Shown here one piece after another: positions 7,336-16,212 of a stretch of 64,000 nt of DNA. The DNA comes from Comamonadaceae bacterium (GTDB taxonomy: Bacteria > Pseudomonadota > Gammaproteobacteria > Burkholderiales > Burkholderiaceae_C). The DNA is taken from the NCBI GenBank assembly GCA_027488115.1, contig JAIYCG010000044.1:62001-126000 (forward strand). Reading direction: 5' to 3'. Position numbers and translations under genes: made by a program. The first letter of the stretch is position 1, and the number at the start of each line of letters is the position of its first letter. The notes under the pieces are model-generated. The model was given only the letters and a program-made list of their open reading frames with translations, did no database searches and was not told where the DNA came from.

Positions 7336-9108
7336 ATGCAACAAATCAGAAAATGGCGACAAAGAGCAGCTCCAGTACTGGCAGCATTCAGTTTATTGGC
7401 ACTGACTGGGTGTGGCGATAGTACTTCCCTGCCGCAGTTGTCTGAAGCAATTCCCGCCACTTTTTCTGGCGACTGTGCCACTTTGGCCACTTCAATCTCT
7501 GGCCTAAAAGGTACAGTCATCACCGGCTCGAGCACTGTGGCCGCGGGCTTGCTTTCCAATATTTCAACACCAGAGCATTGCTTGGTCACTGGAAAAATGA
7601 ACGAACGTGTGAGTCCTGTAGATGGGGCAACCTATTACATCGGCTTCCAAGTTCGATTACCTAAAAGTTGGAATGGACGCTTCTTTTACCAAGCTAATGG
7701 TGGAACAGATGGTGCGATTTCAACGGCAGCTGGTGCGCTTGGTGGTGGACCCATCACATCTGCTCTGGCCAAAGGTTTTGCTGTTTTAAGTTCAGATGCG
7801 GGGCATCAATCACAAACTACGCCCTTCTTCGGAATTGACCCACAGGCTCGAATTGATTACGGTTACAACGCTGTCGCCCAACTAACGCCCATGGCTAAAG
7901 ACTTAATTAAGTCAGTGTATGGAAAAGCGCCAGACCGCTCTTATCTGGGCGGCTGTTCAAATGGTGGGCGTCATGCATTGGTTGCTGCATCAAGGTATGG
8001 TGATCAATATGACGGTATCTTGGGTGGTGCACCTGGTTACAACCTGCCTAAGGCAGCTGTCGCCCAGCTTTGGGGCGTACAGCAATATGCAACGATTGCA
8101 ACTGCAACCAAAGCAACGGATACAACAGCATCTGGAACTGTCGTAACGTTACCAACCCCCTTACCTGATGTATCCACGGCTTTTACCCCAGCAGAGCGAA
8201 CCATGATTGCATCCAAAATACTTGGTAAATGTGATTCGCTTGATGGAGTCGCTGACAATTGGGTAGGTGATGTTGTTGCTTGCCAAAAAGTCTTCAGTGT
8301 TGCCAATGATATTCCTACCTGCACTGGAGGTCGAGATGGGTCTTGCTTAACAAGCGCACAAAAAACGATTTTGACCAACGTTCATGATGGCGCAAAAAAT
8401 ACAGCTGGTACAGCGCTGTACAACAGCTTCCCATACGATACGGGTATCTCTTCTTCTGCTTGGGCAAGTTGGAAGTTTAGCAATTCAACTGGCGTAGGCC
8501 GTGATCCTGGTGCCATTGCGTTTATTTTTTCGACGCCTCCACTGACTGACACGGTGAGTTTCTTGGGACTACCTTACGCCATGAAATTTAACTTCGATAC
8601 AGACGCCCCCAAAATTTTTGCAACAAGTGGCATTTATACCGAATCCGCCATGTCATTCATGACGCCACAGAGCCCCACAAATTTGTCTAAATTGCGAGAT
8701 CGTGGCGCTAAGATGATTGTGTACCACGGCACATCTGACCCCGTGTTCTCCTTCAACGATACCTTATCTTGGTTAGACAGCGTCAAGGCTATCTTTGGTG
8801 GTTTAACAGATTCCTTTGTGAAGTTATACCCTGTTCCCGCAATGTCACATTGTTCTGGCGGACCTGCAGCTGATCAATTTGACCTGATAGACCCGTTGGT
8901 CAACTGGGTTGAAAAGGGTGTCGCGCCAACGAGTGTTGTAGCAAAGGCTCGTGGCTTAGGCACAAGTACTGTGACAGCTTTAATCAATACAGAGGTTCCA
9001 GCCTCATGGGCAGCTGATCGCACTAGACCTTTATGCCCATATCCAAGCGTTGCAACATACAACGGATCTGGAGATGTCAACCTTGCTTCAAGTTTCAGTT
9101 GCAAATAA
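7336..9108 (+). CDS. Tannase/feruloyl esterase family lipoprotein, MHETase-like
   Basis: A 590-residue alpha/beta-hydrolase of the tannase family. The N-terminus is a lipoprotein signal with lipobox LTGC (C26). The catalytic set of the family is visible: nucleophile S208 in GGCSNGGRH, D468 in HGTSDPVFS and H505 in MSHCSGG, with C207 and C506 placed for the family's active-site disulfide. The long insert between S208 and D468 is the lid domain. Several stretches (FGIDPQARIDYGYN, RDRGAKMIVYHG, RTRPLCPYP) recall Ideonella MHETase, but the substrate arginine that binds the MHET carboxylate seems to be absent. Likely an outer-membrane-anchored esterase for aromatic acid esters. Convergent with a marR gene. 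Confidence 0.87.
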   Translation: MQQIRKWRQRAAPVLAAFSLLALTGCGDSTSLPQLSEAIPATFSGDCATLATSISGLKGTVITGSSTVAAGLLSNISTPEHCLVTGKMNERVSPVDGATYYIGFQVRLPKSWNGRFFYQANGGTDGAISTAAGALGGGPITSALAKGFAVLSSDAGHQSQTTPFFGIDPQARIDYGYNAVAQLTPMAKDLIKSVYGKAPDRSYLGGCSNGGRHALVAASRYGDQYDGILGGAPGYNLPKAAVAQLWGVQQYATIATATKATDTTASGTVVTLPTPLPDVSTAFTPAERTMIASKILGKCDSLDGVADNWVGDVVACQKVFSVANDIPTCTGGRDGSCLTSAQKTILTNVHDGAKNTAGTALYNSFPYDTGISSSAWASWKFSNSTGVGRDPGAIAFIFSTPPLTDTVSFLGLPYAMKFNFDTDAPKIFATSGIYTESAMSFMTPQSPTNLSKLRDRGAKMIVYHGTSDPVFSFNDTLSWLDSVKAIFGGLTDSFVKLYPVPAMSHCSGGPAADQFDLIDPLVNWVEKGVAPTSVVAKARGLGTSTVTALINTEVPASWAADRTRPLCPYPSVATYNGSGDVNLASSFSCK

Positions 9109-9120
9109 TTCAGCAAGAAT

Positions 9121-9150
9121 AAAAAAGAGGCCTTCAGGGCCTCTTTTTTT
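9121..9150. terminator. Bidirectional terminator between tannase and marR genes
   Basis: Twelve-pair stem AAAAAAGAGGCC with loop TTCAG and complementary GGCCTCTTTTTT. It has T-runs on both strands and sits between convergent genes, so it can end both transcripts. Confidence 0.9.
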
Positions 9151-9153
9151 ATT

Positions 9154-9630
9154 TCATATTTTTCGATGCTGAGAGATTTTACGCAACAGTTCAAACAGCA
9201 TTTGTTTCTCGGCAATCGTGATGTGCTTAAGTATGTTGTCTTCCATCAGATCGGAACTCTTGAGCAATTTTTTAGCTAAGGTTTTCCCTTTTGAGGAGAG
9301 GCTAACATCCTGCACTCGGCGGTCCTCAGCGCTACGAGCTCGAAGCAGCAGTGCTTTTTCTTCGAGTCGATCCAGCAAAATGGTGAGATTAGAGCCAGGA
9401 ATGTTGAGGGCGGTAGCTAACCGTTTTGGAGTTAAATTCTCGTTGGCTTGAATAAGCATCAAGATGGTGAATTCCAACTTGTTAAGTTGAAAAGGTTCGT
9501 TGATGTATTTTTTAAATACCGAGTCAGTAGGTATGCTTGCTTGAGCTAAGTGATAACCAAGCAAATTCAGCATTGCCCCTTGATTCAAATGTCCAGGCAA
9601 AGTTGGTTCTTGAGATTTTTTTAGCGGCAT
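9154..9630 (-). CDS. MarR family transcriptional regulator
   Basis: A 158-residue winged-helix regulator. The helix-turn-helix and wing are readable: LTPKRLATALNIPGSNLTILLDRLEEKALLLRARSAEDRRVQDVSLSSKG, with the DRR wing motif. Long helices at both ends form the dimer. MarR proteins usually sense small phenolic ligands; it lies convergent to the tannase-type esterase and on the same cassette between tRNA-fragment copies 3 and 4, so control of phenolic ester use is a reasonable guess. Start chosen at MPLKKSQEP, with no better internal start. Confidence 0.85.
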   Translation of the reverse strand: MPLKKSQEPTLPGHLNQGAMLNLLGYHLAQASIPTDSVFKKYINEPFQLNKLEFTILMLIQANENLTPKRLATALNIPGSNLTILLDRLEEKALLLRARSAEDRRVQDVSLSSKGKTLAKKLLKSSDLMEDNILKHITIAEKQMLFELLRKISQHRKI

Positions 9631-9825
9631 TTGCTATGTTAAATTTTAAAAGCATTCATTCGTATTAATTACCTTAATTTTACTAACTGAAATGTTGATT
9701 AGCACCGATCTTATGCAGGTATCTGATCGCTAAATTTCATAGCTGTACACGATGTTTCAAGTAGGTTTCCTCGAATCTTGGGCCTTCGAATTCACAGTGT
9801 GCAACTTGCTCGTCTTTAATTTATG

Positions 9826-9905
9826 CTGCTTCCACATTAGCTTCCACACCCTTCAAGACCGCGTATAACCTATTGATATTGAATAGATTTTATTTCTTAA
9901 AGCTG
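9826..9905. repeat. Arm module preceding tRNA-fragment copy 4
   Basis: Third copy of the arm module. CTTCCAC at 9829 and 9841 are 12 bases apart, and the second starts 65 bases before the CTCATGA loop, exactly as in copies 1 and 2. The left part (before 9826) is no longer similar. On the minus strand the module is open for 20 codons ending VEANVEAA-stop. The 9631-9985 gap holds this, the fragment and an AT-rich marR leader. Confidence 0.55.
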
Positions 9906-9950
9906 CTCATGATCCTTTGGTCCCAGGTTCAAGTCCTGGTGTGCCCACCC
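9906..9950 (+). repeat. tRNA(CAT) 3'-half fragment, copy 4 (degenerate)
   Basis: Same tRNA 3' half with changes: CTCATGA in the loop, TGTGCCC in the acceptor strand and ACCC instead of ACCA at the end. No hairpin terminator follows. It forms the right limit of the accessory segment; the Sia-type operon ends 36 bases further on. Confidence 0.65.
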
Positions 9951-9985
9951 AATTGAACGCCATCTGAGGTTTGCCCTAGGAAAGA

Positions 9986-11035
9986 TCACTTTTCAATCAG
10001 TTGTTCAGCCAGCGACTGAAGGTCTTTGGCAAGCTTTTTGCGCTCTGGCAAGTTCAAGTTGTGCATTGCTAAGTCAATGTGGACACCAGAAGGGTGATCT
10101 AAACGAAGATGCTGATTTTCAGAATTTTTTCGTCCCTTGACGGCGTATGACCTGACTTGTCTGTCAATGCCTTTAAGCTGAAAGGACTCTTTGGGTTCGA
10201 CGTCTACCAAGTCTTCAACCTGCGCGTACGTTTCATGACTGATCAAGATGCCACCTGGGTCAGCATTGGCCTCTAAGCGCTGCGCCACATTGACCTCGCT
10301 GCCAATGATGGTGTAACTCAAGCGCTGCTCTGATCCAAAGTTACCAACGTTGCAATAACCAGTATTGATGCCAATTCGAATCACAAAAGGTGTGTCAAAG
10401 CCTCGCTCTTTCCAGCGTCGTCCCAATACACGCATTTGTTCTTGCATTTGCAAAGCCATTTCGACACAAGCTCGAGCGTCTTCTCGCACCCCTTTCGAAT
10501 CTGGATCTCCAAAAAAAAGCATGACAGCATCGCCAATGTACTTGTCGATGGTGGCGCCATGTGACAAAGCAATTTGAGTCATTTCAGAAAAATACTCGTT
10601 TAAGTATTCTGTCAATGCTTCAGGTTGCAGGTTCTCTACCGTGCGTGTGAAGTCTTTAATATCACTGAAAAAAACGGTTAGCTTCTTGCGCTGAGTAGTG
10701 ATTTGTGTGTCGTACTTACCTGCAAAAATGGCTTCGTGAATTTGAGGTGGCAAATACTTTGCCAGTTGATGCGACAAACCTTCTAACTTATTTCTTTGAA
10801 GTTCCAGCTCTTGGGTTTGATTTTTTAAATTTCGATTGAGCTTGAACAAGCGCTGTTCTTGGCGATCAGAGTGTCTGGTCAGGTCTTCATTTTCACGAAC
10901 CACTTTTGAAAAACGATCGAGTAGTCTTTCGGCATATTGGTGAACTTGATGAGGGTCGGCATTTTTTAGTATTTCCGCGCCCTCGGTAAGGAGTATTTTT
11001 TCGCGGTCATACAAGTCAAAAATCTCTTCAGCCAT
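9986..11035 (-). CDS. Class III adenylate/guanylate cyclase, putative SiaC target
   Basis: A 349-residue soluble protein. Residues 1-97 are helical with a coiled coil (about 45-95); residues 115-300 form a class III cyclase domain. Metal aspartates D125 (FFSDIKDF) and D169 (IGDAVML) are present, as are K165 and T242, a lysine/threonine pair fitting ATP as substrate, and N249/R253 (VNVAQRL) of the transition-state motif. It should make cAMP in the cytoplasm. The gene overlaps siaC by eight bases and is last in the siaABC operon, where Pseudomonas has the diguanylate cyclase SiaD. SiaC control of this cyclase through its N-terminal stalk is inference. The C-terminal 45 residues are unassigned. 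Confidence 0.88.
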   Translation of the reverse strand: MAEEIFDLYDREKILLTEGAEILKNADPHQVHQYAERLLDRFSKVVRENEDLTRHSDRQEQRLFKLNRNLKNQTQELELQRNKLEGLSHQLAKYLPPQIHEAIFAGKYDTQITTQRKKLTVFFSDIKDFTRTVENLQPEALTEYLNEYFSEMTQIALSHGATIDKYIGDAVMLFFGDPDSKGVREDARACVEMALQMQEQMRVLGRRWKERGFDTPFVIRIGINTGYCNVGNFGSEQRLSYTIIGSEVNVAQRLEANADPGGILISHETYAQVEDLVDVEPKESFQLKGIDRQVRSYAVKGRKNSENQHLRLDHPSGVHIDLAMHNLNLPERKKLAKDLQSLAEQLIEK

Positions 11036-11405
11036 GGTGTCCCACTTTGAAGTCCAATTCTGGAAATCGATCCTTGAAGTCTTCGCCTAATTCTTCCATG
11101 ATGTCGTCATCTTCAGGCACATTCCAATGGACGCTGACTTCATTGCCTGACTTTCGATAGGCATCTACACCCTCAAATATTCGGTACAGCGCTTTGATGC
11201 TTGAGCTGTTGATATAGATCATGGACATGGTTACTTTCAAAGCCCCATTTGCGCCCTCACTGAGTGAATTAACGGCATTGATAACGGGACCATAAAAAAC
11301 AGCAACGTCTTCGGGAAAAGATTCGCCTTGAATGGTCAAAGACAAAGGATCGTTCAACAGTTGAACTTCAGGCGTTCGATCTGTGCTTTGAATATGCAAT
11401 GTCAT
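11028..11405 (-). CDS. siaC: SiaC-type regulatory phosphoprotein (DUF1987)
   Basis: A 125-residue DUF1987 protein. The segment MSMIYINSSSIKAL contains S67-S69, matching the position of the phosphorylated T68 of Pseudomonas SiaC. In that system unphosphorylated SiaC binds and activates the cyclase SiaD; SiaB phosphorylates it and SiaA dephosphorylates it. Here it sits between siaB and the class III cyclase. An AAGGA ribosome site lies six bases upstream of the ATG. Confidence 0.85.
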   Translation of the reverse strand: MTLHIQSTDRTPEVQLLNDPLSLTIQGESFPEDVAVFYGPVINAVNSLSEGANGALKVTMSMIYINSSSIKALYRIFEGVDAYRKSGNEVSVHWNVPEDDDIMEELGEDFKDRFPELDFKVGHHG

Positions 11406-11425
11406 ATGTGTTCCTTTTTTGTTAT

Positions 11426-11947
11426 TTAGATGGTGGCAGCAATGATGAAGTCGACACTGTGTTCGTCTATTTCTTCAAAGCTGTATCTAATGGGTTCTGA
11501 TGACCTTCTTGCTATTTCAAGCAACCCTAAGCCTGAGCCTGGCCCCTCGTGACCGTCTGCTTTAGACATGCCCTCGCGGTAGAGTTGACGAATAGTGTCT
11601 TTGTCTGCGCCTTCAATTTGTTGTAAGCGTTCCCTGAGCTCTTTAGTTTGGTTCTTCGCAATTCGATTGCCACACATGATCGTAATCACGCCATTGTGGT
11701 CCGTAATTAAAATCATGCCGGATTTGTCATCGTGAATGCTTCCATGCCAAATCAAGTTTTGCACGCCTTCCATGAACACAGAAAAAATTAACTTTGACCG
11801 CTTCGGGTCGTCGTGCGCTATCAGCCTATTTTTCAATAACTCGGCCAAGGTGACCATCAACTCATCAGACACCATGCCGTTGTAAGCCATGATGACATGG
11901 TTGTCGCGCAGGGTATTGCGCATATTGATTGCCTGGTTAAATTCCAT
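11426..11947 (-). CDS. siaB: SiaB-type protein kinase (HATPase fold)
   Basis: A 173-residue GHKL-fold kinase. The N-box is E60-GVQ-N64-LIW-H68 and the glycine-rich ATP lid is GPGSGLGLLEIARRS at about 135-149. SiaB-family proteins phosphorylate SiaC on Ser/Thr using ATP. It lies 20 bases upstream of siaC and 53 bases downstream of siaA. The ATG has an AAGGA ribosome site. Confidence 0.83.
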   Translation of the reverse strand: MEFNQAINMRNTLRDNHVIMAYNGMVSDELMVTLAELLKNRLIAHDDPKRSKLIFSVFMEGVQNLIWHGSIHDDKSGMILITDHNGVITIMCGNRIAKNQTKELRERLQQIEGADKDTIRQLYREGMSKADGHEGPGSGLGLLEIARRSSEPIRYSFEEIDEHSVDFIIAATI

Positions 11948-12000
11948 ATACTTTTCCTTCGAGGAGCTGAAACTTCAATCACTGAAAATAAGCTATCCAA

Positions 12001-14280
12001 TCAAACTCTGAAAACAACCGCCGTCACATCATCGCGCCTGACTTCGGAACCTTGCCACCGTTTGAAATCTTCTTGCATACAACTTGCCATGGTTTGTGCA
12101 TCAGCATCTTTGTTCTTATTTAGCAAGGATTCAAGACGCCGGTATCCATAAGCAGCTTTTTTGACACCAGTTCCACCAATCTGATCGGTAAAACCGTCGG
12201 TAACGATCACAAATAAATCGCCTTCCGAAAAAGAAATCGTTGCCATTTGGGGTTTGTCTGCTTCAGGAATGGCTTCGATATAACCCAAGCTACACCGAGC
12301 GACAGTATGTCGAATCACTTCACCTTGTGCTTTCATTTGAAACAACCCAATTTTTGCACCAGCAAATTCAATGGTTTTTTTGTCGCGATCAATACGCAAC
12401 ACCACCGCATCGCACCCATCATCACTTTCACTTTCAGCTCGATCTTGGTTAAGCCCTGTTCGCACATAATGGTCAAGTGATATCAAGGCAGTGGCTGGTT
12501 CCTCTGCTGTGCTGTTGGCGTAAATACGTTCTAAAGAGTTGCTGACAAGCAAAGACAACATGGCACCAGGAACGCCATGACCCGTGCAGTCAGCGACTGC
12601 CAAAATAAAGGGGCCTGAACGTTGAGAAGATGAAACCCACCAAAGATCACCTCCAATTGTGTCTCTGGGTTCCCATAAGGTTGCAAATGAAGCAAATCTA
12701 TTTTCAATGCGTTGTGCCCTTGGCAATTGCCCCCGCTGCAATCGACTTGCGTAGTTCACAGAACTCACAACCAAGTTGTGTGCCTCCGTCAAGGCTTTAT
12801 GCTGTGTTTGTAATTCTCGAGTTCTCTCTTCAACCGTACTCTCCAAAATTTTGTTTTGATTTTCAACAGCTTCTTTTTGCGCCTTAATTGTGACCCCTAG
12901 TTTCTTTTCTATGGCCCGAGATCTGGAATGAACGCCTAAATTGAAAATAATGGCATCAAAGCAAATCGCAAAGGCTTGCATGATAAAACTGCCTTTGATA
13001 AACAAGCCCAGTCCGTAAGAAGGCAGGTAGTCATTGATGGGCAATAAGCCAGTGAGATTGAGTAAAAATATAAACCAAAACGGCAAATAAAACATCAATG
13101 AAATGATGGCAAAACGCGCTGCCTTCAAGCCTTGACGGTATCGCGCTATGGCGCACACCAACAATCCTACAAGCACTGTTGTTTGCAAGATAAATGCAGG
13201 AATCCAAAATAAAACATTCGGTATCTCGTGCTCAAAAAAGTAAGCAACAAAGAAATGCAAAGCTTGCAAGCCAATCCAAACATTCGTCAGCAGGTGAAAA
13301 CGGGGAAAGTGGCGATAGGTTGCTAAAAATGATCGCCCAAACAAGACATAGAAAATTATTTGCAAGTAGCTGAATAAACCTACCCAAAATACATTGGCAT
13401 GAAGGATGCCTATATTGCTTTGAAAGCCTACCAAGAAAAATTCAAACAGGCGCTGCCCATCGTGGATGGGCATGGTCATGATTTGCAACCAACCTAGCAC
13501 CAACCATATGCCGTAGATGAGTGACACAGCATCACGTTTGTAGTAGAGGTTGTTCCAAGTACTGATGATCAAGGCAAGCAACAAGCCCGCCAGAATGCCT
13601 TCAATGTACAAACCGTATTTGCGCAGTTCCAAATAAGTGGTTCTGTCGTACAAGCGCATTGAGAAGCTCACCGCGGGGTATGTGCTGTTTGACTTCAATT
13701 TGGAAAATAATTGCACCTCACTGTCTTTGTGCAATGTGAAAACGGGGCTGCGGCTGAGCAGCGTGTCCATGGTGAAAACATAAGGATCAATGTCATTCAT
13801 CAACAATGGCACGTTTTCGCTGTAAAGCCCATTCAACTCTCTGACCAGGCCATCTGGATAAACCACATAGTGTTGGTATCGCAGCCAGTTGATGCCTGAG
13901 TTCGTTCTGGCTGCATCAACAATGAAATCTCTGTTTTCGCCAATGCGATTGACTAATCTCTGGACCACCCAATAGCTGGATTTTGGATCGATAGGGCCTA
14001 CTGTGTCGGCTGGCTTGAATTCCGACAAACGCTTTCGAACTTGATCTAAGGTGGCAGTGCCACTCTTATCTTCTAAAACCAAAGGGTTTAGCGTGTCACT
14101 GAAATAAACGTTGGTGTTTGCGCCAACTTCAAAGGCCGACTGAGCCCAAACTGTCGATGAGATCTGAGATCCACCCAAAATTAAAACAATGGCAGACAGG
14201 AATCTTATTGTTAACTTTTGGATTATTTTCAAGTATTGAATAGATGTAACCAAACTTGTCCAAATTGGTGTTTTTTTCAT
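12001..14280 (-). CDS. siaA: SiaA-like membrane PP2C phosphatase with 7TMR-DISM sensor
   Basis: A 759-residue sensor phosphatase. An N-terminal hydrophobic segment (about 22-47) precedes a periplasmic 7TMR-DISM-type domain (about 50-220), seven membrane helices (about 222-450), a coiled coil (about 455-510) and a SpoIIE/PP2C domain (about 525-759). Metal residues are D545 (GGDLWW), D564 (ADCTGHG), D624 (DDGCDA) and D695 (TDGFTD). By analogy with Pseudomonas SiaA it removes the phosphate from SiaC when an external signal is present and so turns the downstream cyclase on. First gene of the operon; its promoter should lie in 14281-14404. Confidence 0.87.
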   Translation of the reverse strand: MKKTPIWTSLVTSIQYLKIIQKLTIRFLSAIVLILGGSQISSTVWAQSAFEVGANTNVYFSDTLNPLVLEDKSGTATLDQVRKRLSEFKPADTVGPIDPKSSYWVVQRLVNRIGENRDFIVDAARTNSGINWLRYQHYVVYPDGLVRELNGLYSENVPLLMNDIDPYVFTMDTLLSRSPVFTLHKDSEVQLFSKLKSNSTYPAVSFSMRLYDRTTYLELRKYGLYIEGILAGLLLALIISTWNNLYYKRDAVSLIYGIWLVLGWLQIMTMPIHDGQRLFEFFLVGFQSNIGILHANVFWVGLFSYLQIIFYVLFGRSFLATYRHFPRFHLLTNVWIGLQALHFFVAYFFEHEIPNVLFWIPAFILQTTVLVGLLVCAIARYRQGLKAARFAIISLMFYLPFWFIFLLNLTGLLPINDYLPSYGLGLFIKGSFIMQAFAICFDAIIFNLGVHSRSRAIEKKLGVTIKAQKEAVENQNKILESTVEERTRELQTQHKALTEAHNLVVSSVNYASRLQRGQLPRAQRIENRFASFATLWEPRDTIGGDLWWVSSSQRSGPFILAVADCTGHGVPGAMLSLLVSNSLERIYANSTAEEPATALISLDHYVRTGLNQDRAESESDDGCDAVVLRIDRDKKTIEFAGAKIGLFQMKAQGEVIRHTVARCSLGYIEAIPEADKPQMATISFSEGDLFVIVTDGFTDQIGGTGVKKAAYGYRRLESLLNKNKDADAQTMASCMQEDFKRWQGSEVRRDDVTAVVFRV

Positions 14281-14404
14281 CTGTTCTATGCTTTATGTCA
14301 AATTTCATTAAATCCTATCTGACTTCATTGAAAAAAGCTATAGAGGTGTGAAAGTTCAAAAATGACACCCTCAAAATTTGTCAAATAAATAAACAAGCAC
14401 CGAA

Positions 14405-16126
14405 CTAACCCCGCCAATTTTTCTCAGCGCTGTCCCAAGCACCCAAGGCCTGAAGGTCTGGCACCCATGCCAGCCCTGATTTGGCGTCAGATGATGCAGC
14501 CTCGGGTGTGACCCACACATCCAGCAAGGCGGGTCTGCTGGCCAAGGCGCGTTGAATGGCGGCTGGCAATTCATCCGCAGAAGTCACTCGCTCGCCGTGC
14601 ATACCAAAGGCCCTCGCCATGGCAGCATGGTCGGCAAATTGCAATTGAGTCCCTACGACCTTGCCGTGCGTTTCAAGTTGGTCTCGCACCTCAATGGCCC
14701 AAGCGCCATTGTTGGCCACCACAATCAACACGGGTGCTTTGTGTCTAACGGCTGTGTCGATTTCCATTGCGTTGAAGCCAAAAGCACCATCGCCTGTCGC
14801 CACCACCACGGTTCTCTCGGGCAGTGCCAAACTTGCCGCAATGCCAAAAGGTGTGCCGACCCCAATGCAACCTAAAGAACCTGGATCGAGATAGGTTGAA
14901 GCTGGTAAACCTACGCGCGCAAAACTCAGAAAGTCTCCGCCGTCTGCTACGACTACGGCATCTTCTGGCAATTCGGCGCGCAAGGCCGCCAGCAGTTTGT
15001 TGGGATGCATCAAGCCATCGCTGCCAGCAGGCGCTTGTTGCATGCTCAAGACCAGTTTGTCAGCCCGTTGCTCGTGTTGTTGTCTGACTTTTGCAGCCCA
15101 TTCGCGATCTGTCTGTGGCTCTCGATTACCTGCCAGTTCTAGAATAGTTTCGAGGGTGCAAGACACGCTTGCAAAAACCTCAGCTGCACCCCTGCGGTTG
15201 TCTCTGAGCTCTGATGCGCAGTCGGCAATTCGGACAAACTTGGCATCGCCAAATACAGCCGGAGAGCCGAAGGCCAATTGGAAGTCGAGCTTACGGCCCA
15301 GTGTCACCACCACATCGGCTTGCGACATGACCGAGCCCCGCATGGCGGCTACAACAGACGGATGATTTTCTGGCACAAGCCCGCGGCTTTCGCCGGTGTC
15401 TAAATACAGCGCACCCAGTTTGTCGAGGAGCTTGACCAAAGGCTGTTGGGCTCCTCTGGCGCCTCTTCCTGAAATGATCAGAGGACGTTTGGCTTGCCAC
15501 AAAATTTCCATGGCAATTTGCGCGGCGGCCATCTCAGGCAGAATTTTGGGTTGTGCGCGTATTTGAAAATATTCGGCCAATTGAACGGCAGGGCTGACGC
15601 GTGCACGCAAGGTGTCTACTGGAAAATCCAAGTAGGCGGGACCTGGCTCGCCGCCGTGTCCCAATGCCCTTGAAACTGCTTCATCCAACTCTTGTAAGAC
15701 CAAGTCTGGATGGCGTACGGTGCGCGCATAGCGGGTAAGGGGTTTGACAAACTCAACATGAGACATGTCTTGCAGTGCGCCCCGGTTTTCTTGCGCTTGG
15801 GGTGGTGTGCCCGACAGGATCAGCACAGAGGCGCGCGCTGTGTGCGCATTGGCAATACCTGTCATGGCATTGGTCACGCCAGGCCCAGCGGTGACCAGTG
15901 CAACACCAATTTGTCCACTGAGTTCCGAATGGGCATGGGCCATGTAAACCGCAGCCCGCTCGTCTCTCACGTCCACGATTTGAATGCCTTGAGCATCGAT
16001 TTGCATCCAGATGGGCATGATGTGCCCGCCACAAAGGGCAAACACGCGACTGACCCCACGAGCTTTGAGAAATTTGGCAATCAGTGCCGCAGCGCTGTTG
16101 GGGGAAATTTGGGGTGTAGTCATCAT
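14405..16126 (-). CDS. Thiamine-diphosphate-dependent enzyme (IlvB/oxalyl-CoA decarboxylase superfamily)
   Basis: A 573-residue three-domain ThDP enzyme. The catalytic glutamate is E56 (DVRDERAAVYMA). The C-terminal ThDP/Mg site is GDGAFGFNAMEIDTAVRHKAPVLIVVANN cut by the usual spacing (GDG to NN). The middle domain has no obvious FAD-specific or ADP-specific motif I can name. Candidates are acetolactate synthase-like, oxalyl-CoA decarboxylase or 2-hydroxyacyl-CoA lyase. A divergent acyl-CoA synthetase next door favours a CoA-ester-using lyase, by inference only. A 20-base palindrome lies in the shared promoter region. Confidence 0.8.
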   Translation of the reverse strand: MMTTPQISPNSAAALIAKFLKARGVSRVFALCGGHIMPIWMQIDAQGIQIVDVRDERAAVYMAHAHSELSGQIGVALVTAGPGVTNAMTGIANAHTARASVLILSGTPPQAQENRGALQDMSHVEFVKPLTRYARTVRHPDLVLQELDEAVSRALGHGGEPGPAYLDFPVDTLRARVSPAVQLAEYFQIRAQPKILPEMAAAQIAMEILWQAKRPLIISGRGARGAQQPLVKLLDKLGALYLDTGESRGLVPENHPSVVAAMRGSVMSQADVVVTLGRKLDFQLAFGSPAVFGDAKFVRIADCASELRDNRRGAAEVFASVSCTLETILELAGNREPQTDREWAAKVRQQHEQRADKLVLSMQQAPAGSDGLMHPNKLLAALRAELPEDAVVVADGGDFLSFARVGLPASTYLDPGSLGCIGVGTPFGIAASLALPERTVVVATGDGAFGFNAMEIDTAVRHKAPVLIVVANNGAWAIEVRDQLETHGKVVGTQLQFADHAAMARAFGMHGERVTSADELPAAIQRALASRPALLDVWVTPEAASSDAKSGLAWVPDLQALGAWDSAEKNWRG

Positions 16127-16212
16127 AGATAGTTTGAATATGAAGGCCGCGTCAAGGTTTGAAACAAGTATTCAAATTTAAATGCACGAAAAGAATTGAG
16201 GCTTTTCATTTT

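Noticed and set aside
7336..9108. Calling the tannase-family lipoprotein a true MHETase
   Set aside because: The substrate-binding arginine seems to be absent in the lid alignment made by eye, and no PETase-like gene is nearby.
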